A DNA stretch of 64,000 nt from Corynebacterium halotolerans. GTDB taxonomy: Bacteria; Actinomycetota; Actinomycetes; Mycobacteriales; Mycobacteriaceae. Positions 1-8,856 of the stretch are shown here, one piece after another. The position numbers and the translations under genes were made by a program. Under the pieces are notes generated by a model that made no database searches, was not told the DNA's origin, and saw only the letters and a program-made list of their open reading frames with translations. Every line of letters begins with the position of its first letter. Position 1 is the stretch's first letter. The stretch covers positions 232 to 64,231 of the forward strand of contig NZ_JVMD01000006.1 of the NCBI RefSeq assembly GCF_001056295.1, given 5' to 3'.

Positions 1-14
1 GTCCCGTGTATACG

Positions 15-131
15 TGTCGGTGGTTATAGCGGTGGGGTCACGCCCGGTCCCATTCCGAACCCGGAAGCTAAGCCCACCTGCGCCGATGGTACTGCACCTG
101 GGAGGGTGTGGGAGAGTAGGTCACTGCCGGC
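15..131 (+). rRNA. rrf: 5S ribosomal RNA
   Basis: This is the 5S rRNA of the large ribosomal subunit. The conserved core CGGTCCCATTCCGAACCCGG lies at about 44-63, followed by GAAGCTAAGCC and the GCGCCGATGGTACT block. The 5' end (GTCGGTGGT) pairs with the 3' end (ACTGCCGGC), closing helix I. The ends are estimated from that helix. No 23S sequence is present, so the window starts just inside the tail of an rRNA operon. Confidence 0.93.
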
Positions 132-152
132 CAATAAAACATGGTTTGTGTT

Positions 153-204
153 GGAGCCGTCGTTGGTTCATGCCCCCTTGGGGGTGTGGGCCGGCGACGG
201 CTCC
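153..204 (+). terminator. rRNA operon terminator hairpin
   Basis: The arms GGAGCCGTCG (153-162) and CGACGGCTCC (195-204) form a 10-bp perfect stem, followed by TTCGTATTT. Its position just after the 5S gene fits an intrinsic terminator for the rRNA transcript. Confidence 0.8.
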
Positions 205-227
205 TTCGTATTTGGGGGGTGTGGTGG

Positions 228-294
228 TTAACCCACCCTGAATGGGCAGAGCCACCTGTTGCAGTGGGTGGGTGTGCGCATTCGGGGTGGGTTA
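228..294. repeat. Degenerate long palindrome, family shared with 63541-63604
   Basis: This imperfect inverted repeat has outer arms TAACCCACCC and GGGTGGGTTA and a centre around GTTGCA. It is clearly related to the perfect 64-bp palindrome at 63541-63604, with several mismatches that look like decay. It fills most of the gap between the rRNA terminator and the next gene. The rest of 205-460 shows no gene. Confidence 0.75.
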
Positions 295-460
295 GCGGGG
301 CTATAGCCGGCGGTTGCGACGGGAAAAATGTCTCGTTCGTATCCATGTCATCGGCCCGTGTCGCGGCGCTCTTCGTCTCAATCCTTCGATTGACCCGTAC
401 CCGGGGTGGGGGCCCGGCGCCGAATCGGTCGCGGCGGATACCCGGCGTAGCATCGGGATC

Positions 461-916
461 ATGCGCAAATTGTTCATCGCCTCCGCCACGTACCTGGGCT
501 TCGGCCTCGCCGCCGGCGTCTTCTACCGTGAGTGGACGCGTTTCCACGATGCCGTCGATTCGTCCCAGCTCAACACTTTGCACACGCACCTGCTGACCCT
601 GGGCACGTTCTTCTTCCTCATCGTCCTCGCCCTGGAACGGCTCTTCCGCCTTTCGGCGCACAAGTCGTTCGACGCCTGGTTCGTCGTCCACAACGTTGCG
701 CTGGTGTGGACGATCGGGTTCATGGTCGCCAACGGCATCGTCCACACCATGGGCAACGGCGATGCGTGGGGGCCGATGTGGTCCGGGATGGCCGGGCTCG
801 GCCACATCCTGTTGACCGTTTCCTTCATCATGTTCTTCTCCATCCTGGGCAAGCGCATCCGCCGTGTCGAAATCGATGACGCCAAAGCGGCCACCGAAGG
901 CGTTCCCGCCGCCTGA
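461..916 (+). CDS. DUF2871 family small membrane protein
   Basis: The product is a 151-residue integral membrane protein resembling the DUF2871 family, whose function is unknown. Four hydrophobic segments are visible. Between them are the family-like stretches GVFYREWTRF near the N-terminus, NTLHTHLLTLGTFFFLI, and GLGHILLTVSFIMFF near the C-terminus, with conserved histidines in the second and third. The start at the MRKLFIAS methionine is chosen because the preceding in-frame residues are not hydrophobic or conserved. No strong ribosome binding site is seen. The gene stands alone between the rRNA tail and a convergent ABC transporter operon, from which a terminator separates it. The family call is from recall of its pattern. 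Confidence 0.75.
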   Translation: MRKLFIASATYLGFGLAAGVFYREWTRFHDAVDSSQLNTLHTHLLTLGTFFFLIVLALERLFRLSAHKSFDAWFVVHNVALVWTIGFMVANGIVHTMGNGDAWGPMWSGMAGLGHILLTVSFIMFFSILGKRIRRVEIDDAKAATEGVPAA

Positions 917-966
917 GCCCTTCTTGCGGGCTCTCCCGTCTGCTTGAGTCTTCGTCCGGTCAGCAA

Positions 967-1001
967 AAACCCGCCCGACCTTGTCCAGGTCGGGCGGGTT
1001 T
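967..1001. terminator. Bidirectional terminator
   Basis: Arms AAACCCGCCCGACC (967-980) and GGTCGGGCGGGTTT (988-1001) make a 14-bp perfect stem with a 7-nt loop. There is a T-run on the right and an A-run on the left, so it can end the DUF2871 gene (+) and the convergent ABC transporter operon (-). Confidence 0.85.
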
Positions 1002-1028
1002 CGGCTCGGGCGGGTTCTCTCTGGCCGG

Positions 1029-1215
1029 AGGGCCTCAGGGGAAGGCTTCACCGGAAGGCCTCAGCGTTAGCCTTCAGCGCAACGCTCCGGTGCATGGCCA
1101 CGGCGCTATATCCCAGCGAGAGGCCGCAGCGAAAGGCCTCATCGGAAGGCGTCGTCAGAGGGCTCCGTCGCACGGCGCCGTCGGAAAGCCCTGCCGGAAG
1201 GCTCCGCCGGCGACT
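1029..1215. repeat. Degenerate minisatellite-like DNA
   Basis: The gap between the terminator and the permease stop is filled with imperfect copies of a GGAAGGCCTCA-like unit. From about 1130 to 1215 they fall at roughly 15-bp spacing. No gene is supported here. It may be a decayed member of the 15-bp tandem repeats found elsewhere in the window. Confidence 0.4.
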
Positions 1216-1219
1216 GCCG

Positions 1220-3916
1220 TCATTCTTCTGCGATGGCTGCGAGCGGCGGAGTCTGCGCCGCCCGCTTCGCCGGCCAGACCGCCGCGAGCACGCCGACGAC
1301 TGCGGCGCCGACGAGCATCGTCCCGATCAGGCCCCAAGGCACGACGATGGTGCCGATGCCCTCGTCGGCGAGGACGGTGAGCAGGGCCCAACCGAGGCCG
1401 AGGCCGAGCAACGCGCCGACCACCGCGCCGAAGATGGAGATCTGCACCGACTCCAGGCGCACCATGCGCCGGATGTCCTTGCGCTGCTTGCCCACGGCGC
1501 GGAGCATGCCGATTTCCTGGCGGCGTTCGATTATCGACAGGGCGAGGGTGTTGATGATGCCCAGGATCGAGATCACCACCGCCAGGCCCAGCAACGCGTA
1601 GACGATGCCCAGCAGCGCATCGATGGAGGTGGTGGCCACGTTGCCGAACTCCTCGCGGTCCTGCACCTGCACCACCAGGTAGGGGGCGACGGCATCCTCG
1701 AGCGGACCCCGGATCGACTCCACCGCGCCTTCGTCGATGTAGTTGTTGCGGTCCGCCGGGTCGGCGCCGTCGGCGATTGCGGCGGCCCGGGCATCGGCCG
1801 CGCCGCCCTTCACGCCGACGAAGATCTGCATCGGCGTCAGCATCGAACGCGACGCACCCGCCCGGTCCAGAATCGACGGCGACAGGGTGATCCCGCCTTC
1901 GCCGTCCATGTCCTCGTGGATGCCGGTGACTTCGGTCCGCAGGACGCCCATCGGGGAGACGATCCCGACGGGGTGGCCCATTCCCCAGCCGCGTTCCTTG
2001 GAGACGGACTCGGAAATGACCACGCCGGCATCGGGCGCCGCCAAATCGAGCGAGCCCGCGACGACGTCCGCCGAGTACCAGCGGCCGTAGTCGCCGTCGA
2101 GGAAGGAGCCGCCGCCGGGACCGCCGGGACCGCCGGGCCCGGTCGCCCCGCCGCCGATTTCGGCCTGGGCGCGGGCGATGGCCTCGGGGTCGTCGGGGTC
2201 GATGACCTGCACGCCGCCGAGGTACACGGTGCCCGTATCGGTCACGCCGTCGATCTCGGCGACGGCGCCGCGCACGCCCTCGGGCATGGCCACGTGGGCC
2301 ATCAGCGGCGGGCTGAGCACGTAGTCGGCGGCGAAGCTCTGGTCCATGAAGTCGTCGATGACGCCCTTCATGGTCGAGCCCAGCATGCCCACGCTGGCCA
2401 CCAGGGCCAGGCCGAGCGTCAGGGCGAATGCGGTGGCGGAGGTGCGCCGCGGGTTGCGGCGCGAGTTGGTCGCCGCGAGCTTTCCGACGGCCTTGAACGG
2501 CGCGCCGATGATGGTGCCCAACCCGCCGACGAGGGGGATGGAGAGGGCGGGGCCCGCCATCCAGATCGAGGCGACGGCCGCGACCGCGCCGAAACCGACC
2601 AGGCGGGCGCGGGGCCCGGTGTCGCCGTCGGTCCACTGGAGCGCCCAGGCGATGAGGCCCACGGCGAGGACGGCGAGGGCGGCGCCGACGAGGGTGCGCA
2701 CGCGCAGCCTGGGGTTGGATGCCTGGTCGCCGGAGCGCATGGCCTCCACCGGCGGAATCGCGCCGGCGCGCGCGGCCGGGGCCCACGCCGCGAGGATCGT
2801 GATGGCCAAGCCCGCGACCAGCGGCACGATGACGGCGGAGGGCGTGGCGGTGAGGCCGGATCCGGGCATCTCGAAGCCGAACGCGCTCATGGACGCGTAC
2901 AGCAGCTGCGACAGCCCGAAGCCGGCGGCGACGCCGAGCACCGAACCGATCAGGCCGACGACCACGGCCTCCATGACCACGGATCCGGTGAGCTGCCCGC
3001 GGGACGCGCCGAGCGCGCGCAGCAGGGCGAATTCCTTCGTCCGCTGCGCCACCAGCATGGAGAAGGTGTTGGAGATGATGAACGTGCCCACCAGCAGGCC
3101 GATCAGGCCGAAGGCGACGAGGAAGTAGTTGACGAAGCCGAGGGCCTGCGAGATCTGCTTGGAGTCGCGTTCGGCGAGTTCCTTGCCGGTGTGGACGTCG
3201 AGCTCCGGGAACGCCGCGGCGATGCGGTCGCGCAGCACCACCGGATCGACGCCCTCGGCGGCGCCGACGGTCACGCGGCTGACGTGCTCGCCGTCGGTGT
3301 AGAGCTCCATCCACTTGTCCAGCGGGAACAGGACGCCCATCCAGCCGGCGACGTCGCCGTCGAGCTCGTAGACGCCGGAGATGGTGACGTCGGCGCGGTC
3401 GGAGCCGGTGACCACCGTGACGCGGTCGCCGACGCCGACGTTGCCGCGCTTGGCGGCGGTGGCGTTGACGGCGACCTCATCGGGCCCGCGCGGCGCATTG
3501 CCGTCCACGAACCGGGTGTCCGGCCCCACGGCCCCGGGCTCCTCGTAGAAGGGCAGGCCCTGGGCGGGTGCGCCGCCGGTCTGGATCGGCTTTCCGTCGG
3601 AGCCGGTCATGACCACGCTGGATGCCCGGGCGCTGGCGTTGACGGCGCGGACGCCGTCGACCTCGCGGATCCGGTCGAGGGTTGCGCGGTCCATGCCCGG
3701 GGTGCCGGACGGGGATTCGGCGATGACGTCCATGCCGTCGTGGGCGGTGGCCAGCACTCCGTCGAAGGCCTTGTTCAGCGAGGCGGTGAATACGAACGCG
3801 CCGGAGATGAACGCGGTGCCCAGCACGACGGACAGGATGGTCAGGGCGAATCGGATCTTGTGGGCGGCGAGGCTGCGGAGCGAGACCCGCCGCATGGTCG
3901 AGGAGGATGCGCTCAC
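1220..3916 (-). CDS. ABC transporter permease, two FtsX domains
   Basis: This 898-residue permease of the FtsX/MacB type pairs with the ATPase encoded just upstream. Such exporters usually drive lipoprotein, peptide or drug release rather than simple transport. One membrane segment lies at about 20-42, followed by an extracytoplasmic domain. A first FtsX core with three segments spans about 255-400 and carries the typical QRTKEFALLRALGA cytoplasmic motif. Central membrane segments lie at about 410-515. A second FtsX core spans about 772-898 with ERRQEIGMLRAVGK. A Gly/Pro-rich insert sits near residue 595. The GTG start overlaps the ATPase stop (GTGA), implying translational coupling. The substrate cannot be inferred. 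Confidence 0.88.
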   Translation of the reverse strand: MSASSSTMRRVSLRSLAAHKIRFALTILSVVLGTAFISGAFVFTASLNKAFDGVLATAHDGMDVIAESPSGTPGMDRATLDRIREVDGVRAVNASARASSVVMTGSDGKPIQTGGAPAQGLPFYEEPGAVGPDTRFVDGNAPRGPDEVAVNATAAKRGNVGVGDRVTVVTGSDRADVTISGVYELDGDVAGWMGVLFPLDKWMELYTDGEHVSRVTVGAAEGVDPVVLRDRIAAAFPELDVHTGKELAERDSKQISQALGFVNYFLVAFGLIGLLVGTFIISNTFSMLVAQRTKEFALLRALGASRGQLTGSVVMEAVVVGLIGSVLGVAAGFGLSQLLYASMSAFGFEMPGSGLTATPSAVIVPLVAGLAITILAAWAPAARAGAIPPVEAMRSGDQASNPRLRVRTLVGAALAVLAVGLIAWALQWTDGDTGPRARLVGFGAVAAVASIWMAGPALSIPLVGGLGTIIGAPFKAVGKLAATNSRRNPRRTSATAFALTLGLALVASVGMLGSTMKGVIDDFMDQSFAADYVLSPPLMAHVAMPEGVRGAVAEIDGVTDTGTVYLGGVQVIDPDDPEAIARAQAEIGGGATGPGGPGGPGGGSFLDGDYGRWYSADVVAGSLDLAAPDAGVVISESVSKERGWGMGHPVGIVSPMGVLRTEVTGIHEDMDGEGGITLSPSILDRAGASRSMLTPMQIFVGVKGGAADARAAAIADGADPADRNNYIDEGAVESIRGPLEDAVAPYLVVQVQDREEFGNVATTSIDALLGIVYALLGLAVVISILGIINTLALSIIERRQEIGMLRAVGKQRKDIRRMVRLESVQISIFGAVVGALLGLGLGWALLTVLADEGIGTIVVPWGLIGTMLVGAAVVGVLAAVWPAKRAAQTPPLAAIAEE

Positions 3917-4710
3917 AGCTGTTCCATGCGTGCCATGCGGTTGAGGATGGCATCGGTGTCGGGGGTGCGGAGCTCGTCGACGACGCGGCCGTCGGCGAGG
4001 AAGATGACGCGGTCGGCGTAACTGGCGGCCTTGGCGTCGTGGGTGACGATGACGACGGTCTGCCCGAGGTCGTCGACGGCGGTGCGCAGGATCTGCAGCA
4101 CCTCTCGGGAGGAGTTGGAATCGAGGTTGCCGGTCGGTTCGTCGCCGAAGATGATTTCGGGCATGCCGACGAGGGCGCGGGCGCAGGCGACGCGCTGCTG
4201 CTGGCCGCCGGACAGCTCCGACGGGCGGTGCGACAGTCGGCCGGTCAGGCCGAGCTTGGAGGTGATGGAGTCGAACCACTCGCGGTCGACCTTCCGCCCG
4301 GCGATGTTGACGGGCAGCGTGATGTTCTCTTCCGCCGTCAGGGTGGGCACCAGGTTGAACGACTGGAACACGAATCCGAGGCGGTCGCGGCGCAGAGCCG
4401 TGATCTCCTTGTCGGACAGCCCGGACAGCTCGGTGTCGCCGATGCGGGCCTCGCCCGAGGTGGCGGAGTCGAGGCCGGCCATGCAGTGCATGAGCGTCGA
4501 CTTGCCGGAGCCGGAGGGGCCCATGATCGCGGTGAACTCGCCGCGGCCGAATTCCACGTCGACGGCATCGAGCGCGACGACGGCGGTGTCGCCTTCGCCG
4601 TACCGTTTGGTCAGGCCCGTTGCGCGGGCGGCCGGCGCCCGGGGAGGCGTGGCGCCGGGTCCTCCGGCGCTGGTGCGGTGCTGGCTGCCCGGGGTGTCGG
4701 GAGCGGACAT
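3913..4710 (-). CDS. ABC transporter ATP-binding protein, MacB/LolD type
   Basis: This is a 265-residue nucleotide-binding subunit. It has Walker A GPSGSGKST (about 62-70), signature LSGGQQQR (about 165), Walker B IIFGDEPTGN (about 183-192) and the switch-histidine region VIVTHD. The sequence matches the LolD/MacB ATPase class that works with FtsX-like permeases. The start at MSAPDTPG is preferred over an upstream in-frame ATG because GGAAGG lies six bases before it. An Ala/Pro-rich tail of about 25 residues precedes the core. It is the first gene of a two-gene operon with the permease, and the reading frames overlap by four bases. Confidence 0.92.
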   Translation of the reverse strand: MSAPDTPGSQHRTSAGGPGATPPRAPAARATGLTKRYGEGDTAVVALDAVDVEFGRGEFTAIMGPSGSGKSTLMHCMAGLDSATSGEARIGDTELSGLSDKEITALRRDRLGFVFQSFNLVPTLTAEENITLPVNIAGRKVDREWFDSITSKLGLTGRLSHRPSELSGGQQQRVACARALVGMPEIIFGDEPTGNLDSNSSREVLQILRTAVDDLGQTVVIVTHDAKAASYADRVIFLADGRVVDELRTPDTDAILNRMARMEQL

Positions 4711-4791
4711 GAATGACCTTCCGTGCGGTTGCCTGCCGGCCGCCGGGTCGGCGGTCGGCCATATCTTCCCCATTATGTCGTCTGCGCCGGA

Positions 4792-5949
4792 TCAGGGTGC
4801 GGTGGCGGGATCGGCCGTGGACCGCCCGCTGCGGAACACCCGGCGTTCTCCGGTGAACGGGTCGTCGAACGCGAGCTCGCGGCAGACCAGGTGCATCGGC
4901 CGCGCGGGATCTTCGGCGTCGGCGGGCAGCACCTCGGGGTAGAGGGGGTCGCCGAGGATGGGGAACCCCAGTTCGTGGAGATGCAGCCGCAGCTGGTGGG
5001 TGCGCCCGGTCAGCGGCCTCAGGTGCCAGAGGGCCGTTCCGGGGTGCCGGCGGGCGTCGTCAAGCCCGGTGCCGCCAAGCCCAATGCCGTCACTCCCGGC
5101 GCCGCCGAGCACAGTGCCGCCAACCTCGATGCCGTCGACGATGGTCCGCGCGTTCGGCTCGCCCGCGACGGTGCGCGCCTGCAGGACGCCGCGGGTCTTC
5201 TCCTGCCGCGTGGCCAGCGTGAACGGGGGTGCGGGCAGGTCGGCGGGGCCGGGTAGTCGGGTGAGTGCCTCGTAACGCTTGACGACGGCCCCCGGTTCGG
5301 CGAACAGATCCTGGTACGCGCCGCGAGCCTCCGGGCGGGCCACGAAGACGAGGACGCCGGAGGTGAGGCGGTCGAGGCGATGGGCGGGGATGAGGTCGCC
5401 GTCGCCGAGTTCGCGGCGCAGGCGCACCACCGCCGATTCGACGATGTGGCGGCCGCGCGGCGTCGTGGCCAGGAACGGCGGCTTGTCCACCACGACGATG
5501 TCCCGGTCGCGGTGGATGATCGGCATCGGTCCCGCGAGCCGGGGTTCCGGGGCCGGCAGCCGGTAGAACCAGATGTCCGCGCCGGGCCGCAGTTCGGAGC
5601 CGGGGGAGAGGGGGCGGCCGGCGGCGTCGACGACCAGGCCGCCGGCGAAGCGCGCGGCGATGGCGGCGGCATCGTCGGCGGGGTGGCGGTGGGTCTGCCC
5701 CTCGATGGCGGCGGTGAGCAGCTCGAGTGCGGTGACCGGCCCGGAAGCTCCCGGACCGGCCTGCGGTGCCCGGACCCGGGAGGGGTTGAGGCCGTCGCGG
5801 ATCGGCAGGGGCGCGGTGCGTCGACGGCGGCGGCGAGGCGACCGGCGCGAAGTCGGCTCCCGTTGCTCGGCCGGTTCGGGTTGCTCGCCGAGGTCCGCGT
5901 CGCCCGCCGGATCGTCGAAGTCGCCGGGATCGTCCAAGGTCATGGGCAC
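4792..5949 (-). CDS. RluA-family pseudouridine synthase
   Basis: This 385-residue enzyme is predicted to isomerise uridine to pseudouridine in rRNA or tRNA. The RluA catalytic motif HRLDRLTSGV is at 190-199 with the key aspartate at 192. The C-terminal GRTHQLRLHLHELGFPILGD block is also typical. The first 50 residues are acidic and then Arg-rich. A Gly-rich insert before the last conserved block reads GGTGLDDARRHPG and contains one copy of the CGTCGYMAAGC motif on the opposite strand. The GTG start is chosen because TACGAT sits six bases upstream, as in a leaderless mRNA; the ATG six bases later is the alternative. The exact RNA target is unknown. Confidence 0.88.
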   Translation of the reverse strand: MPMTLDDPGDFDDPAGDADLGEQPEPAEQREPTSRRSPRRRRRRTAPLPIRDGLNPSRVRAPQAGPGASGPVTALELLTAAIEGQTHRHPADDAAAIAARFAGGLVVDAAGRPLSPGSELRPGADIWFYRLPAPEPRLAGPMPIIHRDRDIVVVDKPPFLATTPRGRHIVESAVVRLRRELGDGDLIPAHRLDRLTSGVLVFVARPEARGAYQDLFAEPGAVVKRYEALTRLPGPADLPAPPFTLATRQEKTRGVLQARTVAGEPNARTIVDGIEVGGTVLGGAGSDGIGLGGTGLDDARRHPGTALWHLRPLTGRTHQLRLHLHELGFPILGDPLYPEVLPADAEDPARPMHLVCRELAFDDPFTGERRVFRSGRSTADPATAP

Positions 5950-6028
5950 GCGAGGATCGTAGCAATCGGGGCGGACCCGGCCATGGCGGCGGCCGGGCGC
6001 GATCCGGGGCGTCGTGTACAACGAGGGC

Positions 6029-7069
6029 ATGAGCGAAACACGGGTGCCGCTTTCCGTCCTCGACCTGGTGCCGGTCTCCGCGGGGTCGAACGCCGCCGAG
6101 GCCATCGCGGCCAGCGTCGAAGCCGCCCGCGCGGCGGAAGCGGCGGGGTACCGGCGGTTCTGGATCGCCGAGCACCACAACACGCTCAACATCGCGTCGT
6201 CGGCGACGGCGGTGCTGATGGGCCACATCGCCGGGGCGACGTCGACCATCCGCGTCGGGTCCGGCGGGATCATGCTGCCCAACCATGCGCCGCTGCGGGT
6301 GGCGGAGGACATCGGCACGCTGGCCACCATCTACCCCGGCCGCATCGACCTCGGGCTCGGCCGCGCGCCGGGCACGGACCCGGCGACGGCCCGCGAATTG
6401 CGGCGCGGCGCCTCCGACGTCGCCGACTTCGCCTCGGACATCCGGGACCTGATCCGGTACCTGGGACCGGTGCGGCCGGAGGCGACGATCGTCGCGCATC
6501 CCGGCCAGGCGACCAACGTGCCCATGTACGTGCTCGGCTCCACGACCGCCGGCGCGTCGGTTGCGGCGGCGCTGGGCATGCCCTTCGCCGTCGCGTCGCA
6601 CTTCGCGCCGCATCAGCTGGCCGAGTCGCTCGAGGTGTACCGGAGTTCCTTCGACGCCGGCGCCCCCACGGCCACCATCGCCGAACCCCGCGTCATGGTC
6701 GCCGCCAACGTCCTCGTCGCCGACACCGCGGAACGGGCGCGGCGGGAGTTCTCCGTCGTGCAGCGGATGTTCCTGTCACTCGGCCGCGGCGGCGCCCGCA
6801 AGCCGTTGCCCGAACCGGTCGACCACCCCGAGGCCGGCGCGACGATGATCGAGTGGCAACGGGTGCAGGCGATGCTGCGGTGCTCGTTCGTCGGGACCGC
6901 CGCCGACGTCGTCGCAGGTCTGGAGGGTTTCGCCGCCGAGACGGGAGCGGACGAGATCATCACCGTCACCTACTCGCACGACCCGCGGGTGCGCATCCGG
7001 TCGATTCATAAGCTCGGTTTGGCGTGGTTCACGCAATCGCCGAAAAAAGGTGCCCGTCAGCCGTCGTAA
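6029..7069 (+). CDS. LLM-class flavin-dependent oxidoreductase (YhbW-like)
   Basis: The product is a 346-residue luciferase-like monooxygenase-fold protein. Proteins of this class bind FMN or F420 and oxidise varied small substrates. The N-terminal LSVLDLVPVSAG, the FWIAEHHNTLNIASSA motif, GSGGIMLPNHAPLRVAED and the DLGLGRAPGTDP loop are typical of the bacterial luciferase-like YhbW group. The ATG start lies six bases after TACAAC, consistent with leaderless transcription. The gene is divergent from the pseudouridine synthase. Its TAA stop is embedded in the repeated motif GTCGTAAAGC (7063-7072). The substrate is unknown. Confidence 0.86.
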   Translation: MSETRVPLSVLDLVPVSAGSNAAEAIAASVEAARAAEAAGYRRFWIAEHHNTLNIASSATAVLMGHIAGATSTIRVGSGGIMLPNHAPLRVAEDIGTLATIYPGRIDLGLGRAPGTDPATARELRRGASDVADFASDIRDLIRYLGPVRPEATIVAHPGQATNVPMYVLGSTTAGASVAAALGMPFAVASHFAPHQLAESLEVYRSSFDAGAPTATIAEPRVMVAANVLVADTAERARREFSVVQRMFLSLGRGGARKPLPEPVDHPEAGATMIEWQRVQAMLRCSFVGTAADVVAGLEGFAAETGADEIITVTYSHDPRVRIRSIHKLGLAWFTQSPKKGARQPS

Positions 7070-7159
7070 AGCGGGTGAAACGGGGGTACCGTGGGTGGTG
7101 GACGTGCACAAGACAGGCGGAAGCCGGCAGCGGCCGCCGCCCTACAAGGAGGGGGCAAA

Positions 7160-8062
7160 ATGCCCAAACAAGACATCATCGTCTGCGCCGTCGATGGCTC
7201 GGATGCGTCGAAGACCGCAGCCAAGTGGGCGGCCAACACCGCGGTGAAGCGCGGAATCCCCCTGCGGCTGGTGAGCAGCTACTCCATGCCGCAGTTCCTC
7301 TACGCGGAGGGCATGGTCCCCCCGCAGGAGCTCTACGAGGACCTGGAGGCGGAGACCCTGGAGAAGGTCGAGGAAGCCAAGCAGGTCGCGCGCGACTTCG
7401 CGCCCGACGTCGACGTGTCGCACCAGATCGAGGAGGGCAGCCCGATCGACATGCTGCTCGACCTGTCCGAGCAGTGCACCATGATCGTCATGGGATCGCG
7501 CGGCCTCGGCGGGCTCTCCGGCATGGTGATGGGTTCGGTGTCGGCCGCGGTCGTGTCGCACGCGTCGTGCCCGGTGGTCGTGGTCCGCGAGGACAACCAC
7601 GTCACCGAGGAGACCAAGTACGGCCCGGTCGTCGTCGGCGTCGACGGCTCCGGCGTGTCGCAGAAGGCGATCGAGAATGCCTTCAAGGAGGCCGACGCCC
7701 GCGGTGCCGAGCTGATCGCCGTGCACACCTGGATGGACATGCAGGTCCAGGCGTCGCTCGCCGGCCTGTCCGCGGCGCAGCAGCAGTGGCAGGTCGTCGA
7801 GGAGGAGCAGAACGCGCTCCTCGGTCAGCGGCTCGCCGGCTGGCAGCAGCAGTTCCCGAACGTGAAGGTCACCAAGGTCGTCACCCGCGACCGTCCGGTG
7901 CGCGCGCTCGCCGACGCCTCCGAGGGCGCCCAGCTGCTCGTCGTCGGCTCGCACGGCCGCGGCGGCTTCAAGGGCATGCTGCTCGGATCCACGTCGCGCG
8001 CGCTGCTGCAGGCGGCGCCGTGCCCGATGATGGTCGTGCGACCGGACTCGCTGCCGAAGTAG
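7160..8062 (+). CDS. Universal stress protein, tandem UspA domains
   Basis: This 300-residue protein has two UspA domains, at about 1-145 and 155-300. Each carries the ATP-binding glycine motif: GSRGLGGLSGMVMGS at about 110-125 and GSHGRGGFKGMLLGS at about 263-278. Tandem UspA proteins of actinobacteria are cytoplasmic stress-associated nucleotide-binding proteins. The start is fixed by a strong AAGGAGGGGG ribosome binding site five bases upstream of the ATG. The gene lies 90 bp after the luciferase-like oxidoreductase and could be expressed with it or from its own promoter. Confidence 0.92.
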   Translation: MPKQDIIVCAVDGSDASKTAAKWAANTAVKRGIPLRLVSSYSMPQFLYAEGMVPPQELYEDLEAETLEKVEEAKQVARDFAPDVDVSHQIEEGSPIDMLLDLSEQCTMIVMGSRGLGGLSGMVMGSVSAAVVSHASCPVVVVREDNHVTEETKYGPVVVGVDGSGVSQKAIENAFKEADARGAELIAVHTWMDMQVQASLAGLSAAQQQWQVVEEEQNALLGQRLAGWQQQFPNVKVTKVVTRDRPVRALADASEGAQLLVVGSHGRGGFKGMLLGSTSRALLQAAPCPMMVVRPDSLPK

Positions 8063-8074
8063 CGGATGCGGTGC

Positions 8075-8095
8075 GGGGCCCCCGGGTGGGGCCCC
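8075..8095 (+). terminator. GC hairpin after the Usp gene
   Basis: GGGGCCCC (8075-8082) and GGGGCCCC (8088-8095) form an 8-bp self-complementary stem with a 5-nt loop, without a T-run. It is a weak terminator candidate. Confidence 0.45.
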
Positions 8096-8262
8096 GGCCC
8101 CGGCCGACCGCTTTTCGACGGCCGATCCGCGGATGTGCAGCCCGGTGGAAGTGAATTTCAGAAGAACTTTCTTGTTTTTCCCCTGACACGGAAAACCAAG
8201 CGTGACCTGAGGGAATTCCGTGACGGGGCGTAGAAAATCTTTCTCAAAACGTTAGCGTTCCG

Positions 8263-8293
8263 TTGCAGTATCAACGTCTCGCTCGATTACAAT
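8263..8293 (+). promoter_or_regulatory. Putative promoter of the GlsB/YeaQ-like gene
   Basis: A TACAAT -10 box at 8288-8293 is preceded by TTGCAG at 8263-8268, with a rather long 19-bp spacer. It would give a leader of about 35 nt containing the AAAGGAA ribosome binding site. Confidence 0.4.
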
Positions 8294-8333
8294 GGTGAAC
8301 GACGGTTTCTTCCCCGTGAAAGGAAATACGATC

Positions 8334-8627
8334 ATGACTGACACTCTGCTTCTCGCCGCGTCCGCACCGGCCATGGGCTTCATCGGCTGGATCATCATCG
8401 GTGGTCTGGCCGGCTGGATCGGCTCCAAGATCATGGGCACCGACGCGTCCATGGGCATCATCCTGAACATCGTCGTCGGCATCATCGGTGGCTTCCTCGG
8501 TGGTTTCCTGCTCGGCCTGTTCGGCGTCGACGTCGCGGGCGGTGGACTGATCTTCAGCTTCCTCACCTGCCTCCTCGGCGCGGTGATCCTGCTGTGGATC
8601 GTCGGCCTGGTGACCAAGCGCCGCTAA
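8334..8627 (+). CDS. GlsB/YeaQ/YmgE family membrane protein
   Basis: This is a 97-residue membrane protein of the transglycosylase-associated (GlsB/YeaQ/YmgE) family, small stress-linked inner-membrane proteins of unknown mechanism. Three hydrophobic segments alternate with glycine zippers: GFIGWIIIGGLAGWIGSKIMG, then IVVGIIGGFLGGFLLGLFGV, then a C-terminal segment ending in positively charged KRR. AAAGGAAATACGATC precedes the chosen ATG and gives a good ribosome binding site. An ATG further upstream lacks one. The gene stands alone and is followed by a strong terminator. Confidence 0.87.
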   Translation: MTDTLLLAASAPAMGFIGWIIIGGLAGWIGSKIMGTDASMGIILNIVVGIIGGFLGGFLLGLFGVDVAGGGLIFSFLTCLLGAVILLWIVGLVTKRR

Positions 8628-8652
8628 CAGCGCTTTTACGCCACGCGATCGG

Positions 8653-8693
8653 GCCCGGATCCCCTTCCTTCGGGAAGGGGGTCCGGGCTTTTT
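8653..8693 (+). terminator. Intrinsic terminator
   Basis: A long stem pairs GCCCGGATCCCCTTCC with GGAAGGGGGTCCGGGC, with one mismatch and a TTCG-type loop. TTTTT follows directly. It ends the GlsB/YeaQ-like gene. Confidence 0.9.
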
Positions 8694-8740
8694 CGTGCGC
8701 CCGCCGGTGCTTGGGCGTGGGGCGGTTTGCGAGCGCCGGT

Positions 8741-8800
8741 CGGCCGCAATCCCGCCGGCCGCAATCCCGCCGACCGCAATCCCGACGGCCGCAATCCCGC
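8741..8800. repeat. Four-copy 15-bp tandem repeat
   Basis: Four consecutive 15-bp units have consensus CGGCCGCAATCCCGC, with one or two substitutions in the third copy. They lie in the gap before the DUF559-like gene. Other four-copy 15-bp arrays of different sequence occur at 19051, 36232 and 41681. Confidence 0.9.
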
Positions 8801-8856
8801 CGACCTGCAAACCCCGGCTCGCCGTGCGCCCCTCGGTGCCATGGGGGGAATCGACG

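Noticed and set aside
944..4021. Long plus-strand open frame antisense to the ABC permease
   Set aside because: It is His/Asp/Gly/Arg-rich with no domain pattern and is a typical high-GC shadow of the minus-strand FtsX permease.
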